NCBI RefSeq assembly: GCF_012926525.1
Contig: NZ_JABBNI010000047.1
Coordinates: 1 to 64,000 of the forward strand
Direction: 5' to 3'
DNA from: Clostridium muellerianum
Lineage (GTDB): Bacteria > Bacillota > Clostridia > Clostridiales > Clostridiaceae
Length of the DNA stretch: 64,000 nt
Within the stretch, counting starts at the first letter, position 1. Every line of letters starts with the position of its first letter. Both the position numbers and the translations under genes were made by a program. The notes beneath the pieces were generated by a model that was given only the letters and a program-made list of their open reading frames with translations, ran no database searches and was not told the origin of the DNA. Below, piece by piece: positions 37,673-45,343 of the stretch.

Positions 37673-39577
37673 ATGAAGCATATTATAATAGGAACATCAG
37701 GACATATAGATCATGGTAAAACTACACTTATAAAGGCTTTAACAGGAAGAGAAACAGATACTTTAAGGGAAGAAAAAGAAAGAGGCATATCCATAAATCT
37801 AGGATTTACGTTTTTTGATTTGCCTTCAGGTAGAAGAGCTGGAATTGTAGATGTTCCAGGTCATGAAAAGTTTATAAAAAATATGTTAGCTGGTGCAAGC
37901 GGTATAGATATAGTAATGATGGTAATTGCAGCAGACGAAGGTATAATGCCTCAAACCAGAGAACATTTTGAAATACTGCAGCTTCTTAATATAAAAAAAG
38001 GATTAATTGTACTTACAAAATCAGATTTAGTAGATGATGAATGGCTTTCAATGATTAAAGAGGATATAAGAAGTGAATTTAAAGGCACATTTTTAGAAAA
38101 TGCACCTATACACTCAGTTTCTTCAAAAACAGGAATGGGATTAGATGCATTAATAAAGGATATAGATAAACTTACAGAAGAAATCGATGCTAGGGATATT
38201 CAGGGGCATTTCAGACTTCCTGTGGATAGAGTATTTTCAGTAAGTGGTTTTGGTACTATAGTAACGGGAACTATAATTAGTGGAATAATTAAAGAAGGAG
38301 AAAATATAGAAATTTATCCGTCTAAAGAAGTATGCAAAATAAGGGGAATTCAGGTACATGATAAACCTGTGAATGAGGCAGAAGCAGGACAAAGATGTGC
38401 TTTAAACATAGCTAATATTAAGACTATTGATATTAAAAGGGGAGATGTAGTTGCAGCTCACAACTTAATGGAACCAGCTCTTATGATAGATTGTAAACTT
38501 CATTATTTAAAGAGTGCATTAAAACCTCTGGAAAATAGGCAGAGAGTAAGAGTTTATCATGGTACCAGTGAGGTAATATGCAGAGTTGTAATATTAGATA
38601 AAGAAGAGGTAAAACCAGGGGAAGAAGCCTATGTTCAATTGAGATTAGAAAAGCCTTTAACAGTTCAAAGAAATGATAGGTTTGTAATAAGAAGTTATTC
38701 TCCTATGTATACTATAGGGGGAGGTTCTATAATAGAGCCTTTAGCTAAAAAGGCAAAAAGATTTGATGAAAAATATATAGAAGAGTTAAAGGTAAAAGAA
38801 AGCGGTAAAACTGAGAATATAATTGAAAACAAGGTTAAAGAGTTAAGTGATCAGTATCCTAAAGCTTCGGATATACTTAAAGCTTTAGGAAAAAATGAAG
38901 AAAAAATCCAGGAAAAGCTTAAGTTACTTGTGGATGAAAATAAAATAGTAAAATTTGATACAGGTGATAAATCTGTATACGTGCATAAAGAATATATAGA
39001 TAAAAAAGTAAACATAATGTGTGATTTGTTAGAAAGGTTTCATAAAGAAAATCCTTTAAAATGGGGAATATCCAGGGAAGAAATAAAAAATAAAGTGTTT
39101 AAAGGTATAAAACAGAAAATATATGATGAAATGCTGAATTTGTTTGAAAAAGATGAGAAGATTAATATACATGGAAGCTTTATTTCTTTAGAAGGTTTCA
39201 TTATAAAATATACTAAAGAACAGAAGAATATAAGAGAAAATATTATAAAAGTATTTAAGGACTCTAAATTTTCTCCTCCTAAGTACAGTGAAATAGAAGA
39301 GAAACAACAGGATAAGAAAAACTTCAAAATGATATTTAGTTCTTTACTAGAGGAAGGTGTTATAGTTAAAGTATCTGAAGACTGCATATTCTTGCAGGAA
39401 GATTATAATAAAGTTAAAGAGTTTACAGTTAATTTTATAAATAAAAATGGAAGTTTAACTTTGGCTCAGCTTAGAGATGAGCTTAATACCAGTAGGAAAT
39501 ATGCTGTGGCTTTAATAGAACATTTTGATAGTATAAAATTAACTAAAAGGGTAGAAGATAAAAGGGTATTATATTAA
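37673..39577 (+). CDS. selB: Selenocysteine-specific elongation factor
   Basis: 634 residues. The GTPase domain has GHIDHGKTTL, DVPGHEKFIKNML and TKSD. EF-Tu-like domains II and III follow, and the C-terminal half (from about 375) holds the winged helices that bind the SECIS hairpin. It delivers Sec-tRNA to recoded UGA codons. It ends 18 bp before a family A repeat. Confidence 0.96.
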   Translation: MKHIIIGTSGHIDHGKTTLIKALTGRETDTLREEKERGISINLGFTFFDLPSGRRAGIVDVPGHEKFIKNMLAGASGIDIVMMVIAADEGIMPQTREHFEILQLLNIKKGLIVLTKSDLVDDEWLSMIKEDIRSEFKGTFLENAPIHSVSSKTGMGLDALIKDIDKLTEEIDARDIQGHFRLPVDRVFSVSGFGTIVTGTIISGIIKEGENIEIYPSKEVCKIRGIQVHDKPVNEAEAGQRCALNIANIKTIDIKRGDVVAAHNLMEPALMIDCKLHYLKSALKPLENRQRVRVYHGTSEVICRVVILDKEEVKPGEEAYVQLRLEKPLTVQRNDRFVIRSYSPMYTIGGGSIIEPLAKKAKRFDEKYIEELKVKESGKTENIIENKVKELSDQYPKASDILKALGKNEEKIQEKLKLLVDENKIVKFDTGDKSVYVHKEYIDKKVNIMCDLLERFHKENPLKWGISREEIKNKVFKGIKQKIYDEMLNLFEKDEKINIHGSFISLEGFIIKYTKEQKNIRENIIKVFKDSKFSPPKYSEIEEKQQDKKNFKMIFSSLLEEGVIVKVSEDCIFLQEDYNKVKEFTVNFINKNGSLTLAQLRDELNTSRKYAVALIEHFDSIKLTKRVEDKRVLY

Positions 39578-39594
39578 AACTTATATATCTATAA

Positions 39595-39751
39595 GGCACA
39601 TTCAATAAAATAACTAGTCAGTATGTTAGCCTATTTTGCATCATACTGCGTCAGCAGAACCCTTTGATAGAACAACTATCAGCGGAACCTGCTTCCTTGT
39701 CTGATACAAAATAGACTAACATCTTTGACTAGTTATTTTATTGAATGTGCC
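39595..39751. repeat. Repeat family A, copy 3 (different outer stem)
   Basis: 157 bases, GGCACATTCAA to TTGAATGTGCC. The core AGAACCCTTTGATAGAACAA and CAGCGGAACCTGCTTCCTTG matches copies 2 and 4, but the outer arms are AATAAAATAACTAGTCA and TGACTAGTTATTTTATT, changed on both sides so that pairing is kept. Confidence 0.85.
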
Positions 39752-39821
39752 TAAGTTAAATTGTTAATTTGAAGTTTAATTATTAAATTAAGTATATTCT
39801 GAAAAAATGTATTTACAAAAG

Positions 39822-39850
39822 TTGACATAGAGTGATTATTATTTTATAAT
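39822..39850 (+). promoter_or_regulatory. Perfect consensus promoter upstream of tRNA-Sec
   Basis: TTGACA at 39822-39827, a 17-bp spacer and TATAAT at 39845-39850. Predicted start near 39857, leaving about 135 bases before the tRNA. A perfect inverted repeat TGTATTACA/TGTAATACA follows at about 39878-39900. Confidence 0.8.
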
Positions 39851-39992
39851 AAGTAAGAGTAATAGATTGCAGCGATGTGTATTACATTTTGTAATACATT
39901 ATAATGTTAGCTAAACTCATCAATAGTGCATCAGTTTTTATCCGTAACTTATAATATAGTTATGAGAGATGCTGTTATATTGGATAAATTAA

Positions 39993-40089
39993 GGGAGTAG
40001 ATAGGTTCTGGTGTTCCTGGCGGTCTTCAAAACCGTTCCGTCGTGCTAAGACCACGATAGGTGGGTTCGATTCCCACATATTCCCGCCA
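39993..40089 (+). tRNA. selC: Selenocysteine tRNA (anticodon UCA)
   Basis: 97 bases including the encoded CCA. Anticodon loop CTTCAAA with TCA at 40027-40029; T arm GTGGG/CCCAC with TTCGATT; long variable arm TCGTG/CACGA; acceptor GGGAGTAG against ATATTCCC with seven pairs and a G-A at the eighth; discriminator G. The long acceptor and variable arms and UCA anticodon identify tRNA-Sec, as expected next to selDAB. Confidence 0.96.
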
Positions 40090-40101
40090 ATGAATGTTAC
40101 A

Positions 40102-40144
40102 GGCTTTGAGAGGATTTTAAAAGTCCTTTCAAGGCTTTTTTATT
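40102..40144 (+). terminator. Terminator after tRNA-Sec
   Basis: GGCTTTGAGAGGA pairs with TCCTTTCAAGGCT (with wobble pairs), followed by a T run. Confidence 0.75.
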
Positions 40145-40427
40145 ATATATGAATTTTCTATTTTTGGCTTTTGCTTAAATCAGTTTTATTCTCCTCAGGA
40201 GATTATGGTACCTTACCTAGTCTATATTCTGATTTTATAAATTGTGGGTTAGCGGGTGAAAAACAATTTACTGAATCTTTGTTGTAGTAATGTTACAAAT
40301 ATACTATAATTTTATGTATGCAGTTGAAATTTGTAAGATAAGGTGTAATAAAATGTAAAATAGGAGAGATACAAATGAAAACAATATGTACTTAACTAAT
40401 ATCAAATCTTTTTAAAAAGTATTTTAA
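40145..40427. other. Intergenic, nothing recognised
   Basis: Between the tRNA terminator and the fourth family A repeat I see no ORF with a ribosome site and no known RNA. There is a small CTCC-TCAGGAG inverted repeat near 40192. No ydaO-type riboswitch, often linked to kup, is visible. Confidence 0.4.
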
Positions 40428-40583
40428 GGCATCTGAAAGAAAATAATAAGTCCAGATGCGAAGGATATTTTGCGTCAGGCAAGGAGGCAGGTTCCGCAGA
40501 TAGTTGAACTATCTAAGGGTTCTGCCGACGCCGCATGACATAAAATAGACTAGTAGATGGACTTATTATTGTTTTGAAGATGC
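40428..40583. repeat. Repeat family A, copy 4
   Basis: 156 bases, GGCATCTGAAAG to TTTGAAGATGCC. It is the reverse complement of copy 2 with about five differences. It lies upstream of kup. Confidence 0.9.
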
Positions 40584-40690
40584 CTAAGCAATCATACAAC
40601 AAAAAACTTGAAAAATCATAGTAACTGTATAGTTGCAAAAAGTGGCGCAAGCCGTAAGTATTGATAAACTGATTTATATTGGAGGAGATT

Positions 40691-42736
40691 ATGAAAAACT
40701 TTATAAAAGATAAACAGAAACAGATACCTTTACGCTTTGAATATGTTTTGATAGCACTGGGTATTGTGTATGGTGATATTGGTACATCACCAATATATGT
40801 AATGAAAGCAATTGTCTCTGGAAATGGTGGACTTGCCACACTAGATAATAATTTTATTATTGGTGCGCTTTCTTTAATTATTTGGACAGTGACTCTATTA
40901 ACAACTGTGAAATATGTTATGGTTGCTATGCAGGCAGATAACCATGGAGAAGGTGGTATATTTTCCTTATATTCACTGGTAATGAAACGTGCAAAATGGC
41001 TTGTAATTCCTGCAATCATTGGAGGTGCAGCATTATTAGCAGATGGCGTTCTTACTCCTGCTGTTACAGTTACTTCAGCAATTGAAGGCTTGCGTGGTAT
41101 TCCATTGCTTTCAAATTTTATAGGAGAAGGACAAGGAACAATTATATTAATCACTGTTTTTATTATTAGTTCTTTATTTCTTTTACAACGTGCAGGAACC
41201 AGTTTGATTGGAAAAGCATTTGGACCTATAATGGCTCTTTGGTTTGCATTCCTTGGAGTTATTGGTATATTATCGATTAGATTTAATCCACATGTACTTT
41301 TAGCCCTAAATCCTTTCCGAGGTATCCAATTGCTTTTTAGTTCCTATAATAAAGCTGGTTTTATGATATTAGGTAGTGTTTTTCTAGCAACTACAGGAGC
41401 AGAAGCTTTGTATTCTGATATGGGTCACGTTGGTAAGCTAAACATCTACGGTAGTTGGCCTTATGTTAAAATCTGTTTAATTCTTAATTATTTAGGACAA
41501 GGGGCTTGGTTGATGCAAGCGCGATTACATCCACAGGGTTACCCTGTAACTGACTTAAATCCATTTTTTGCCGTGATGCCAGGCTCTTTACAACTTTTTG
41601 CAGTGATTTTAAGTACATTGGCTGCGATTATTGCTTCACAAGCACTTATTACTGGTTCCTTTACTCTCGTTTCAGAAGCAATACATTTAGGTTTGATGCC
41701 TCACTTGCAAATTCAATATCCCTCTAAAATGAAAGGGCAAATATATATTCCAAAGGTCAATAATATCCTTTGGATCTCATGCATTGGTGTAATATTGTTC
41801 TTTAAATCCTCAGGAAGAATGGAATCTGCTTATGGATTAGCAATTACAGCAACAATGCTCATGACCACACTTTTGCTTTTCCAATATTTACGTAGTAAAA
41901 GTGTACCAAGTATTTTTTCTGTTCCTTTTCTTGTATTTTTTGGTGCATTAGAGACTTCTTTTTTATTGTCCAGTGCAACAAAATTTATGCATGGTGGGTA
42001 TGTAGCTGTTCTACTGGCTCTAGCTTTATTTACTGTAATGATTACTTGGCATAAAGGATACCAAATTGAGCAAAGGCAATCTAAACTTTTCCCAGCCAAG
42101 CGTTTTGTGGAGCAATTAAGGCAATTAAGAGGAGATATTACTCTTCCTTATACTGCCTGCAATCTCGTATATTTAACAAGCAACGGAAATATGAATCATC
42201 TTGAAAGAGATGTGTTGTATTCCATTTTAGACAAACGTCCAAAACGAGCACAAATTTATTGGTTCATTCATATAGAAGTTGCAGATAAACCTTACACAAG
42301 GGAATATAGGATTCAAAATTTTGGCACAGATTTCTGCTTCAAAGTTCAACTAAAATTGGGATTTAAAGTGGATCAGCAAATTAACGTCTATATGAGACAG
42401 ATTATTCATGATCTCATGAAAAGTGGCGAAATAAAGCCACAATCTCAAGTCTACTCTTTGTATGATGAAAAAAATGTAGGTGATTTTAAGTTTGTTCTCA
42501 TCCGAAAAACTTTAGCTCCTGACAGTGACATTTCAGGAATTGACCGTGCATTTATGAGATTAAAATACAATATTAATAATTATACAGGATCACCAGTTCG
42601 TTGGTTTGGACTAGAAAACTCAAGTACCATTGAAGAATCTGTTCCTTTGTTCATGAAACGTAAAGAAACACATATGTTAACACGAATGGACAGTAAAGTC
42701 ATATACCATGATATTAGAGAGAAAAAAAATGCCTAG
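40691..42736 (+). CDS. kup: Kup family potassium transporter
   Basis: 681 residues from the ATG at 40691 (GGAGGAG upstream). About twelve membrane helices to residue 440, then a cytosolic C-terminal domain. LGIVYGDIGTSPIYVMKAI, ADNHGEGGIFSLYSL and LLADGVLTPAVTV are family signatures. It imports K+ with protons. Arg is often CGT or CGA (as in KRPKRAQ), unlike the AGA-rich genes to its left, which suggests later acquisition. Confidence 0.95.
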   Translation: MKNFIKDKQKQIPLRFEYVLIALGIVYGDIGTSPIYVMKAIVSGNGGLATLDNNFIIGALSLIIWTVTLLTTVKYVMVAMQADNHGEGGIFSLYSLVMKRAKWLVIPAIIGGAALLADGVLTPAVTVTSAIEGLRGIPLLSNFIGEGQGTIILITVFIISSLFLLQRAGTSLIGKAFGPIMALWFAFLGVIGILSIRFNPHVLLALNPFRGIQLLFSSYNKAGFMILGSVFLATTGAEALYSDMGHVGKLNIYGSWPYVKICLILNYLGQGAWLMQARLHPQGYPVTDLNPFFAVMPGSLQLFAVILSTLAAIIASQALITGSFTLVSEAIHLGLMPHLQIQYPSKMKGQIYIPKVNNILWISCIGVILFFKSSGRMESAYGLAITATMLMTTLLLFQYLRSKSVPSIFSVPFLVFFGALETSFLLSSATKFMHGGYVAVLLALALFTVMITWHKGYQIEQRQSKLFPAKRFVEQLRQLRGDITLPYTACNLVYLTSNGNMNHLERDVLYSILDKRPKRAQIYWFIHIEVADKPYTREYRIQNFGTDFCFKVQLKLGFKVDQQINVYMRQIIHDLMKSGEIKPQSQVYSLYDEKNVGDFKFVLIRKTLAPDSDISGIDRAFMRLKYNINNYTGSPVRWFGLENSSTIEESVPLFMKRKETHMLTRMDSKVIYHDIREKKNA

Positions 42737-42868
42737 GATTTCATTGGTGTTGAATAAACAAGGTAGCATGTACTTTGATTTTTTAAAAAATATAAGGAAC
42801 TTATTTAGTGTTTTAGAATAACATTGTCCCCATGAGACGTAAACAAATTGTTAACAATTTATTTGGGT

Positions 42869-42908
42869 AACAGAGATTGAAAGCCAGTTGATAATTTCTG
42901 TTGCTAAT
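42869..42908. repeat. Flanking direct repeat, left copy
   Basis: CAGAGATTGAAAGCC, then AGTTGATAATTTCTGTTGCTAAT; the same pattern recurs at 44051-44093. Each copy is itself a weak hairpin (AACAGAGATT facing AATTTCTGTT). Confidence 0.6.
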
Positions 42909-42947
42909 ATTATAATATTAAAAAAAATAGATATTAGAGGTAATATT

Positions 42948-43556
42948 ATGATAAAAAAAGAACATAAAGACTTTATAGAAAATTGTTTTAAAACATTAGA
43001 GAAGAATAATACCGAGAAATTTTATATATCTTCAAATTTCTATAGAGAAATTCCAGAAGAGATGATAGATGATGATAAAAATAAATGGAAGTTAATAGAA
43101 TCAAATGTTTCAGAAGAAGATATAGCTAGATTAGAAGAATATTTTCAAGTAAAGTTACCAGAACTATATAAAGCATTCATATCTTCATATTTCTATTTAT
43201 TTGACAAGTTAGAAGGCCTAGTTGATAATTTTAATGGTTATGATGACTATGATATGGAAGTAGATATTATTAATCAAACACCTGATGAACCATTAGATGA
43301 AATATATCATGTATTTAATGAATGTAAGGAACTTTTAAAATTTGGATATATTCCAATAGGGGATTTAGATGATATTGGACCTATATGTTTTGATGTATTG
43401 AATAATTATAGGTTAGTACTACTTGATCATGAAGAATATTATCAATGTGAGAGTAGAGACGAACTTGAAGAAATAGCTATGGTGGTATTTAGTAATTTTA
43501 AAAATTTCTTAGAATGTTTCTTCTGTGGATTAAAATATGTATGTGAAGATATTTAA
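42948..43556 (+). CDS. SMI1/KNR4-type probable immunity protein
   Basis: 203 residues from the ATG at 42948 (AGAGG upstream). The middle (ISEEDIARLEEYFQ-like stretch, KLPELYKAFISSYFY, then FGYIPIGDLDDIGPICFD) fits the SUKH/SMI1-KNR4 fold, common among immunity proteins of polymorphic toxin systems. It is strongly acidic, typical of nuclease-toxin inhibitors. No toxin gene is adjacent, so it would be an orphan immunity gene. Fold assignment is by pattern. Confidence 0.7.
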   Translation: MIKKEHKDFIENCFKTLEKNNTEKFYISSNFYREIPEEMIDDDKNKWKLIESNVSEEDIARLEEYFQVKLPELYKAFISSYFYLFDKLEGLVDNFNGYDDYDMEVDIINQTPDEPLDEIYHVFNECKELLKFGYIPIGDLDDIGPICFDVLNNYRLVLLDHEEYYQCESRDELEEIAMVVFSNFKNFLECFFCGLKYVCEDI

Positions 43557-43649
43557 ATAAAAGAAGACTATTGTATAATTCATAGTATATAGCTGAAAAT
43601 TGTAATTTAAAGAGAAACAAGAATAATTCCGTTCATAAGAGGTGTAAAC

Positions 43650-44012
43650 ATGAAATTCATATGTAAACAATGTAATATTGAATTAACGAAGCATTTGATA
43701 AAACTACAGAATCTAAACTTGTTAAATGAGAATGATGGTGAGGATTATATTCCTTCTGGATTTTATATTATTGGAGATGGAAGCTATGATAGTAATTCTA
43801 AAGGTAAAATAATTATTAATTTAAATGACTTAATTAATTCAAAACATCATTCAGATATATCTCGGTTAAATGGATGTTGTGGTCTTGATGGGGTAGATGG
43901 CATAAACACTGTTTGTGTTAATAATCACGAAATTGGTACTGAAAACTCAGATTGTTGGATGGCTCATTATATTTTACTTGAACCAGATATGGTAGGATGG
44001 ATTGAAGATTAG
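43650..44012 (+). CDS. Small CxxC protein, possible immunity-type
   Basis: 120 residues behind AAGAGGTG. It begins MKFICKQCNIELTK, with a CxxC pair, and has a second CC in LNGCCGLDGVDGINTVC, so a bound zinc is plausible. It ends acidic. I do not recognise a named family with confidence; similar short proteins occur beside polymorphic-toxin immunity genes, as here after the SMI1/KNR4 gene. Confidence 0.6.
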   Translation: MKFICKQCNIELTKHLIKLQNLNLLNENDGEDYIPSGFYIIGDGSYDSNSKGKIIINLNDLINSKHHSDISRLNGCCGLDGVDGINTVCVNNHEIGTENSDCWMAHYILLEPDMVGWIED

Positions 44013-44050
44013 CAACAAAAACTGTGCTAGTTTTTGTAAGATGGTTGATC

Positions 44051-44093
44051 ATTTACGGAGATTGGAAGTTAGCTGATAATCTCTGTTGTTAAT
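44051..44093. repeat. Flanking direct repeat, right copy
   Basis: CGGAGATTGGAAGTT, then AGCTGATAATCTCTGTTGTTAAT; a direct-repeat partner of 42869-42908 with roughly three quarters identity. The pair brackets the two genes between them. Confidence 0.6.
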
Positions 44094-44142
44094 TTTTAAA
44101 ACCATAGTATTATAAATTAATTTATATATATAACATTCTGTA

Positions 44143-44170
44143 TTGATTGTGTTATAAAATGTATTATAAT
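44143..44170 (+). promoter_or_regulatory. Promoter of the candidate small RNA
   Basis: TTGATT at 44143-44148, a 16-bp spacer and TATAAT at 44165-44170; predicted start near 44177. Confidence 0.6.
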
Positions 44171-44176
44171 TAAGTT

Positions 44177-44312
44177 AATAAATGAGCAAAATAAAAACAG
44201 GGTGTTGGTAGCACCTTGTAGTATACAATTCTAGTTGCTTAGGCAACTGATAAAGCTTAAACTTATAAAAAAGTAGCCATTACCGTTTGCGCAGGTGGGC
44301 TACTTTTTTATA
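44177..44312 (+). ncRNA. Candidate small RNA with three hairpins
   Basis: About 135 nt between a good promoter and an intrinsic terminator, with no ORF. Hairpin 1 is ACAGGGTG/CACCTTGT, hairpin 2 is AGTTGC-TTAG-GCAACT, hairpin 3 is the terminator AAAAGTAGCC/GGGCTACTTTT with a T run at 44304-44310. I do not match it to a known riboswitch or sRNA class. It could also be a leader for a lost downstream gene, since a gene remnant follows. Confidence 0.6.
44268..44312 (+). terminator. Intrinsic terminator of the candidate small RNA
   Basis: AAAAGTAGCC and GGGCTACTTTT enclose ATTACCGTTTGCGCAGGT; seven T follow. Confidence 0.8.
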
Positions 44313-44406
44313 TTACTATAGTAACAAATGTTGTTATATATATACATTAATTAAAAAAGTTGTATAATTAAAATGGATAGGGTAGGGATATATTAAAGGA
44401 AGTAAT

Positions 44407-44514
44407 TTGAATAGGGCAGCTGCCTGTATTGTATGTGGTCAGTGTGAGAGTGTTTGTCCACAGCACATCAAGATTATTGATGAGTTGAAGAAGGCTGCCG
44501 AAGTATTTGAATAA
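44407..44514 (+). pseudogene. C-terminal remnant of a 4Fe-4S aldo/keto reductase
   Basis: 35 codons end in a CIVCGQCESVCPQHIKII sequence, the ferredoxin-like tail of the large clostridial aldo/keto reductases, then IDELKKAAEVFE and a stop. The preceding catalytic barrel is absent. A TTG with AAGGAAG upstream could in principle start a tiny peptide, but a deletion remnant is more likely. Confidence 0.7.
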
Positions 44515-44573
44515 ACTGTAATTTTAATATAGAAATATCAGTACCTAAATCTAATATTTTAAGGAAGTGAACT

Positions 44574-45179
44574 ATGATGGAAGAAGAAAAAATTTTTGCA
44601 GGTAAGTTGTTTGATGCTCGTACAAAAGAACTGAGAGATATTAAGCATAAGGCACATGTTCTTTGCCAAAAATTTAATACACTTGATGAGTATGATGAAA
44701 ACCGCTTATCAATAATTAAAGAGTTTATTGGGAAAATAGGTGAAAAGTACTATTTTCAAGGTCCCATACGGTTTAATTATGGAAGTCATACTTTTATTGG
44801 TGAAAGTTTCTTTGCTAATTTTAATCTTACGGTTATGGATGATGCAAGAATTTATATAGGTGATAATGTAATGTTTGGTCCAAATGTATCGTTAATGGCT
44901 ACCAATCATCCACTTATAGCTGAAGAACGAATAGCTATGAAATATCCAGATGGTCATGTTTCAGTATCTGAATATGCCGAAGAGATTCATATAGGAAATA
45001 ATGTTTGGATTGCTGCAAATGTTGTAGTTACCGGTGGTGTTCATATTGGTGATAATGCTGTTATTGGGGCAGGCAGTGTAGTAACAAAGGATATTCCTGC
45101 TAACTATGTTGCGTATGGTGTTCCTTGTAAACCTGTGCGAATGATTACTGAAAAAGATTCAAAGTTAGATTTACTGTAA
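44574..45179 (+). CDS. maa: Maltose/galactoside-type sugar O-acetyltransferase
   Basis: 201 residues behind AAGGAAGTG (a second ATG at 44577 is possible). It has an N-terminal helical region (to about 60) and a left-handed beta-helix of hexapeptide repeats (IYIGDNVMFGPNVSLM, IHIGNNVWIAANVVVTGG, IGDNAVIGAGSVVTKD). The catalytic His is in ATNHPL. It moves acetyl from acetyl-CoA to sugars. CGT/CGA Arg codons hint at transfer. Confidence 0.9.
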   Translation: MMEEEKIFAGKLFDARTKELRDIKHKAHVLCQKFNTLDEYDENRLSIIKEFIGKIGEKYYFQGPIRFNYGSHTFIGESFFANFNLTVMDDARIYIGDNVMFGPNVSLMATNHPLIAEERIAMKYPDGHVSVSEYAEEIHIGNNVWIAANVVVTGGVHIGDNAVIGAGSVVTKDIPANYVAYGVPCKPVRMITEKDSKLDLL

Positions 45180-45277
45180 TTATTAAAGTAAAATTATTAT
45201 AAACTCAGGTGATTTTTAGAAAAGTAATATAGCTTTAAATCAGTCCGTTGAAGAATTGATAAATTTTCTTTCTTATG

Positions 45278-45310
45278 GGATACTTATGAGATAAAATAAG
45301 TATCCTTTTT
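45278..45310 (+). terminator. Terminator after maa
   Basis: GGATACTTA pairs with TAAGTATCC, followed by five T. Confidence 0.75.
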
Positions 45311-45343
45311 AAATTCCTTAGACATAGCAAAGGAGATAGATAA

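Noticed and set aside
40590-40690. ydaO-type c-di-AMP riboswitch before kup
   Set aside because: Expected from other Firmicutes, but no conserved blocks of that class are visible; most of the upstream DNA is a family A repeat.
40513-41154. 213-codon minus-strand frame opposite kup
   Set aside because: It begins in a family A repeat and runs antisense to clear Kup coding sequence.
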